Of a stretch of 8,229 nucleotides of DNA, positions 6,104 to 8,229 are shown piece after piece. Positions within the stretch are counted from its first letter, which is position 1. Each line of letters opens with the position of its first letter. The notes under the pieces were generated by a model. That model was not told the origin of the DNA, made no database searches, and saw only the letters and a list, made by a program, of their open reading frames with translations. Position numbers and translations under genes: made by a program. This stretch comes from Lachnospiraceae bacterium (GTDB taxonomy: Bacteria > Bacillota > Clostridia > Lachnospirales > Lachnospiraceae), in NCBI GenBank assembly GCA_024684155.1, contig JAIKXK010000094.1, positions 1 through 8,229 of the forward strand, in the 5' to 3' direction.

Positions 6104-7006
6104 CTTTTCGCGATATACTAAGTACATCAAAAATTCTTCCAAAAAGGAAGTGTCCCCCTCAAACCCCTTTAAAATATCTACTGCTTCTTCCGTTAAAGAT
6201 TTTACCTTTTCTTTGGAAGCTTCTAATCCATGCAATACTACATAGGTAGGTTTCTCATTTCGCTCATCAGAGCCAATCGGTTTTCCAAGGACAGCTTCAT
6301 CTCCGATTACATCCAAAATATCATCCTGGATTTGGAACGCAACACCTACGTTATTTGCAATAGTTTCAATCTTTTGAAGGGTATCACAAGAAGCCCCCGC
6401 CAAGATAGCTCCAATCATCATGGAAGATTCTATTAAGGCACCAGTCTTATTATCAATAATGTAACGAAGCTTGTCTTCATCTAAGGACAGACCCATTTTT
6501 TCTGCCTCGACGTCAGCCACCTGGCCTCCTACCATTCCGTAGATTCCTGCCTTTACACTAAGAATGCGAAGTGCTTTTGGAATAATGTGTGCCAATACCT
6601 CTGCATCATCAGTCTTATCAAACGCCAGAGTTGCTGTTTCATAGGCATAGTTTAAAAGAGCATCTCCACAAAGAATTCCCATGGCTTCTCCATAGACTGC
6701 ATGAGTAGTAGGTTTACCACGGCGAAGCATATCATTATCCATGGCCGGTAAATCATCATGTACCAGTGAATAAGTATGAATCATTTCCATGGCAGCCATA
6801 AAAGGATGAACCACATCTTCGCTTCCACCAAACAGCTCATAGGTTTCCTTCATAAGCATTGGACGAATTCTCTTTCCACCGGCATGAATGCTATAATTCA
6901 TAGCTTCTAACACCGTCTTTGGATAGCCTTCTTCCTTTGGAAGATAATGTTCTAAAATATCATTGATTTCCTCTGTTCGCTTCGAAATTTCTGCTTTGAT
7001 ATTCAT
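6101..7006 (-). CDS. ispA: Farnesyl diphosphate synthase (short-chain polyprenyl synthetase)
   Basis: This encodes a 301-residue, all-helical trans-prenyltransferase. It condenses dimethylallyl diphosphate with isopentenyl diphosphate to geranyl and then farnesyl diphosphate, the precursor of undecaprenyl carriers and quinones or other prenyl products. Visible motifs are GGKRIRP (43-49), the first aspartate-rich motif DDLPAMD (84-90) with the two-residue insertion of bacterial type II FPP synthases, RRGKPTTH (95-102), the second aspartate-rich motif DDILD (228-232) and KPTYV (253-257). Tyr79 at position -5 before the first motif fits a C15 product, although chain length is only inferred and geranylgeranyl synthase remains possible. 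The ATG at 7004-7006 is one base beyond the xseB stop. Its GAGGA ribosome binding site lies inside the last xseB codons, so the two genes are tightly coupled. Confidence 0.94.
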   Translation of the reverse strand: MNIKAEISKRTEEINDILEHYLPKEEGYPKTVLEAMNYSIHAGGKRIRPMLMKETYELFGGSEDVVHPFMAAMEMIHTYSLVHDDLPAMDNDMLRRGKPTTHAVYGEAMGILCGDALLNYAYETATLAFDKTDDAEVLAHIIPKALRILSVKAGIYGMVGGQVADVEAEKMGLSLDEDKLRYIIDNKTGALIESSMMIGAILAGASCDTLQKIETIANNVGVAFQIQDDILDVIGDEAVLGKPIGSDERNEKPTYVVLHGLEASKEKVKSLTEEAVDILKGFEGDTSFLEEFLMYLVYREK

Positions 7007-7007
7007 A

Positions 7008-7226
7008 TTAATCCTCTTTAAAATCCTCTAAAGTGCCATCTTCTTTTAACACTTTCACTTTATTTTCTACAACTTCTAACTGTTCGTTAGCAACTTTTAA
7101 AATTTTCATTCCTTCTTCATATACTTTGAAACTGTCTTCCAAAGAAATATCATCCGAATCCATCTTCTTTAAAAGTTCGTCTAACTTGTCTAAGTTCTCT
7201 TCAATGTTTAATTTCTTTTCTTCCAT
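7008..7226 (-). CDS. xseB: Exonuclease VII small subunit
   Basis: This encodes a 72-residue acidic, fully helical protein, the standard size for XseB. The core has the family pattern: NIEENLDKLDELLKKM, then SLEDSFKVYEEGMKIL, then an ANEQLEVVENKVKVL helix that corresponds to the usual CxxxLxxAExKV segment. Several XseB copies bind the coiled-coil arm of XseA to form exonuclease VII, which degrades single-stranded DNA from both ends in repair. The ATG at 7224-7226 lies three bases after the xseA stop. Its GGGAG ribosome binding site sits within the last codons of xseA (7233-7237), so the subunits should be co-translated. Confidence 0.93.
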   Translation of the reverse strand: MEEKKLNIEENLDKLDELLKKMDSDDISLEDSFKVYEEGMKILKVANEQLEVVENKVKVLKEDGTLEDFKED

Positions 7227-7229
7227 AGC

Positions 7230-8229
7230 TTACTCCCTAATCTCTGTAACTGTGGCACTGACTCCGCCCTTGTTTAAATATAGTTCTATATCATCTCCAA
7301 CTTCTAAGGTAGAAGCATCTGATAGTTTCTTTCCATCCTTCGTGGTGACATAGGAATATCCTCCTGCTAATCGCTTTGCTGGAGAACGTTCATCTATAGT
7401 GGTAGCCTTTACACCAATCTCGTATCGCAAATTCTTTATTTTTCGATCCATACAAGTTTGCATACGCTGATGCATATTTACCATAGTACTTCGAATGGTT
7501 TTTAATTTTTCATCTGGGCTCATAGCCTTACACTGTCGCCACAGATGATCTAAGCGCATGTGATAGTTATTTAATTTATAATCCATCTGACGCTGAAAGC
7601 TCAAACAAAATCTTTCATATTCATCAAATACATCCTCAAGAGAAAAGCAGGCTCTCTTTGCTCCTTCTGTTGGTGTAGCCACACGAAGATCAGCTACATA
7701 GTCAGCAATGGTTGTATCCGTTTCATGTCCTACAGCAGAAATAATTGGTGTCTTTGCCTGAAAAATTGCATTGGCCACTATTTCCTCATTAAAGGCCCAT
7801 AAATCTTCCATAGATCCGCCTCCACGTCCCACAATTAAAACATCCAGTCCTAACTGATCTAAAGCGTATATTCCCTTTGCGACACTTTCTGCAGCTCCTT
7901 CTCCCTGAACCAGAGCCGGATAAAGGATAATTTCTACTGAGGGGTTTTGAAGCTTTGCATTTCGAATAATATCCTGAATAGCTGCTCCTGTAGGTGCTGT
8001 TACAACACCAATTTTTGTGGCATATTTTGGAATAGGTTGTTTGTACATTTCATCAAACATACCCTTTTCTTCCAATTCTGCCTTTAGCTTCAAAAACTTT
8101 TGATATAAGTCGCCAAGACCTGCCTGTTCAATGCGAGAAGCAATAATGCTATAGCTTCCTCTGGGTTCATAAACATCAAAACTTCCATGAACTTTTACTT
8201 TATCGCCTTCCTGCATGGGAAAGGTAAGT
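7230..8229 (-). CDS. xseA: Exonuclease VII large subunit (N-terminus outside window)
   Basis: The frame is open to the right edge. The codons before the Met at 8214-8216 read Leu-Thr-Phe-Pro and belong to the OB-fold, so that Met is internal. About 70 N-terminal residues are missing compared with E. coli XseA; 332 residues are visible. Counting the internal Met as 1, the nuclease core shows GVVTAPTGAAIQDI (70-83), GRGGGSMEDLW (130-140) and VGHETDTTIADY (162-173). Asp82, Arg131, His164 and Asp167 match the four residues reported as essential in E. coli (recalled alignment). A helical, Gln/Arg/Met-rich segment (about 190-275) forms the XseB-binding arm. The C-terminus carries the usual SPAKRLAGGYSYV and DGKKL...GDDIELYL segment. 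The protein degrades single-stranded DNA together with XseB, the next gene. Confidence 0.96.
   Translation of the reverse strand, partial: LTFPMQEGDKVKVHGSFDVYEPRGSYSIIASRIEQAGLGDLYQKFLKLKAELEEKGMFDEMYKQPIPKYATKIGVVTAPTGAAIQDIIRNAKLQNPSVEIILYPALVQGEGAAESVAKGIYALDQLGLDVLIVGRGGGSMEDLWAFNEEIVANAIFQAKTPIISAVGHETDTTIADYVADLRVATPTEGAKRACFSLEDVFDEYERFCLSFQRQMDYKLNNYHMRLDHLWRQCKAMSPDEKLKTIRSTMVNMHQRMQTCMDRKIKNLRYEIGVKATTIDERSPAKRLAGGYSYVTTKDGKKLSDASTLEVGDDIELYLNKGGVSATVTEIRE

Noticed and set aside
7033..7353. 106-codon plus-strand frame opposite xseB and the end of xseA
   Set aside because: The Ser/Phe-rich composition is what the Lys/Glu-rich XseB gives in antisense. It spans two well-supported genes and their junction and resembles no protein I know.
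8214..8216. Met codon as the true start of xseA
   Set aside because: The frame stays open upstream, and the preceding residues and the following GDKVKVHG belong to the middle of the OB-fold. Starting here would delete most of that domain.
1..8229. Novel defence, mobile or biosynthetic system
   Set aside because: All of the large frames are accounted for by recognised housekeeping genes. No gap exceeds 130 bp, and I saw no transposase, integrase, phage-like gene, CRISPR repeat or anomalous island.

Overview
The window is a stretch of low-GC, Firmicutes-type chromosome, most consistent with a Clostridia member and plausibly Lachnospiraceae. The evidence is the AT-rich sequence, strong AGGAGG-like ribosome binding sites, and the conserved gene order xseA-xseB-ispA-dxs-tlyA-nadK-argR-recN. 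The taxonomic call is an inference from gene order and protein style; no search was run.

Layout. At the left edge is the 3' end of a plus-strand gene, the C-terminus of IMP dehydrogenase (guaB), ending at 140. A perfect 15-bp hairpin (157-190) separates it from the convergent recN and probably terminates transcription from both sides. Everything from 219 to the right edge is on the minus strand. In transcription order (right to left) it reads: xseA (5' end outside the window), xseB, ispA, dxs, tlyA, nadK, argR, a 130-bp AT-rich gap, and recN. The seven genes from xseA to argR are separated by only 1 to 15 nt. At several junctions the ribosome binding site overlaps the upstream stop codon, so a single, translationally coupled transcript is likely. 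recN has its own strong ribosome binding site and a candidate extended -10 promoter, and may be transcribed partly on its own.

How the genes work together. xseA and xseB encode the two subunits of exonuclease VII. dxs and ispA act at the entry and in the prenyl-elongation part of isoprenoid synthesis: DXS makes 1-deoxyxylulose 5-phosphate, and IspA condenses C5 units to farnesyl diphosphate. tlyA encodes an S4-domain rRNA 2'-O-methyltransferase. nadK makes NADP, the reductant precursor used by the next MEP-pathway step (DXP reductoisomerase, not in the window). argR encodes the arginine-responsive repressor. recN encodes the SMC-like double-strand-break repair ATPase. This is a conserved housekeeping cluster with mixed functions, not a dedicated pathway.

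I found no mobile element, CRISPR array, tRNA or rRNA gene, phage gene or defence system, and every gene looks intact. I see no credible novel biological system. The points worth a second look are the unusual AT-rich repeat block between argR and recN, the stop-codon/ribosome-binding-site overlaps, the abrupt end of the cluster at recN next to guaB, and a C-terminal tail on TlyA.
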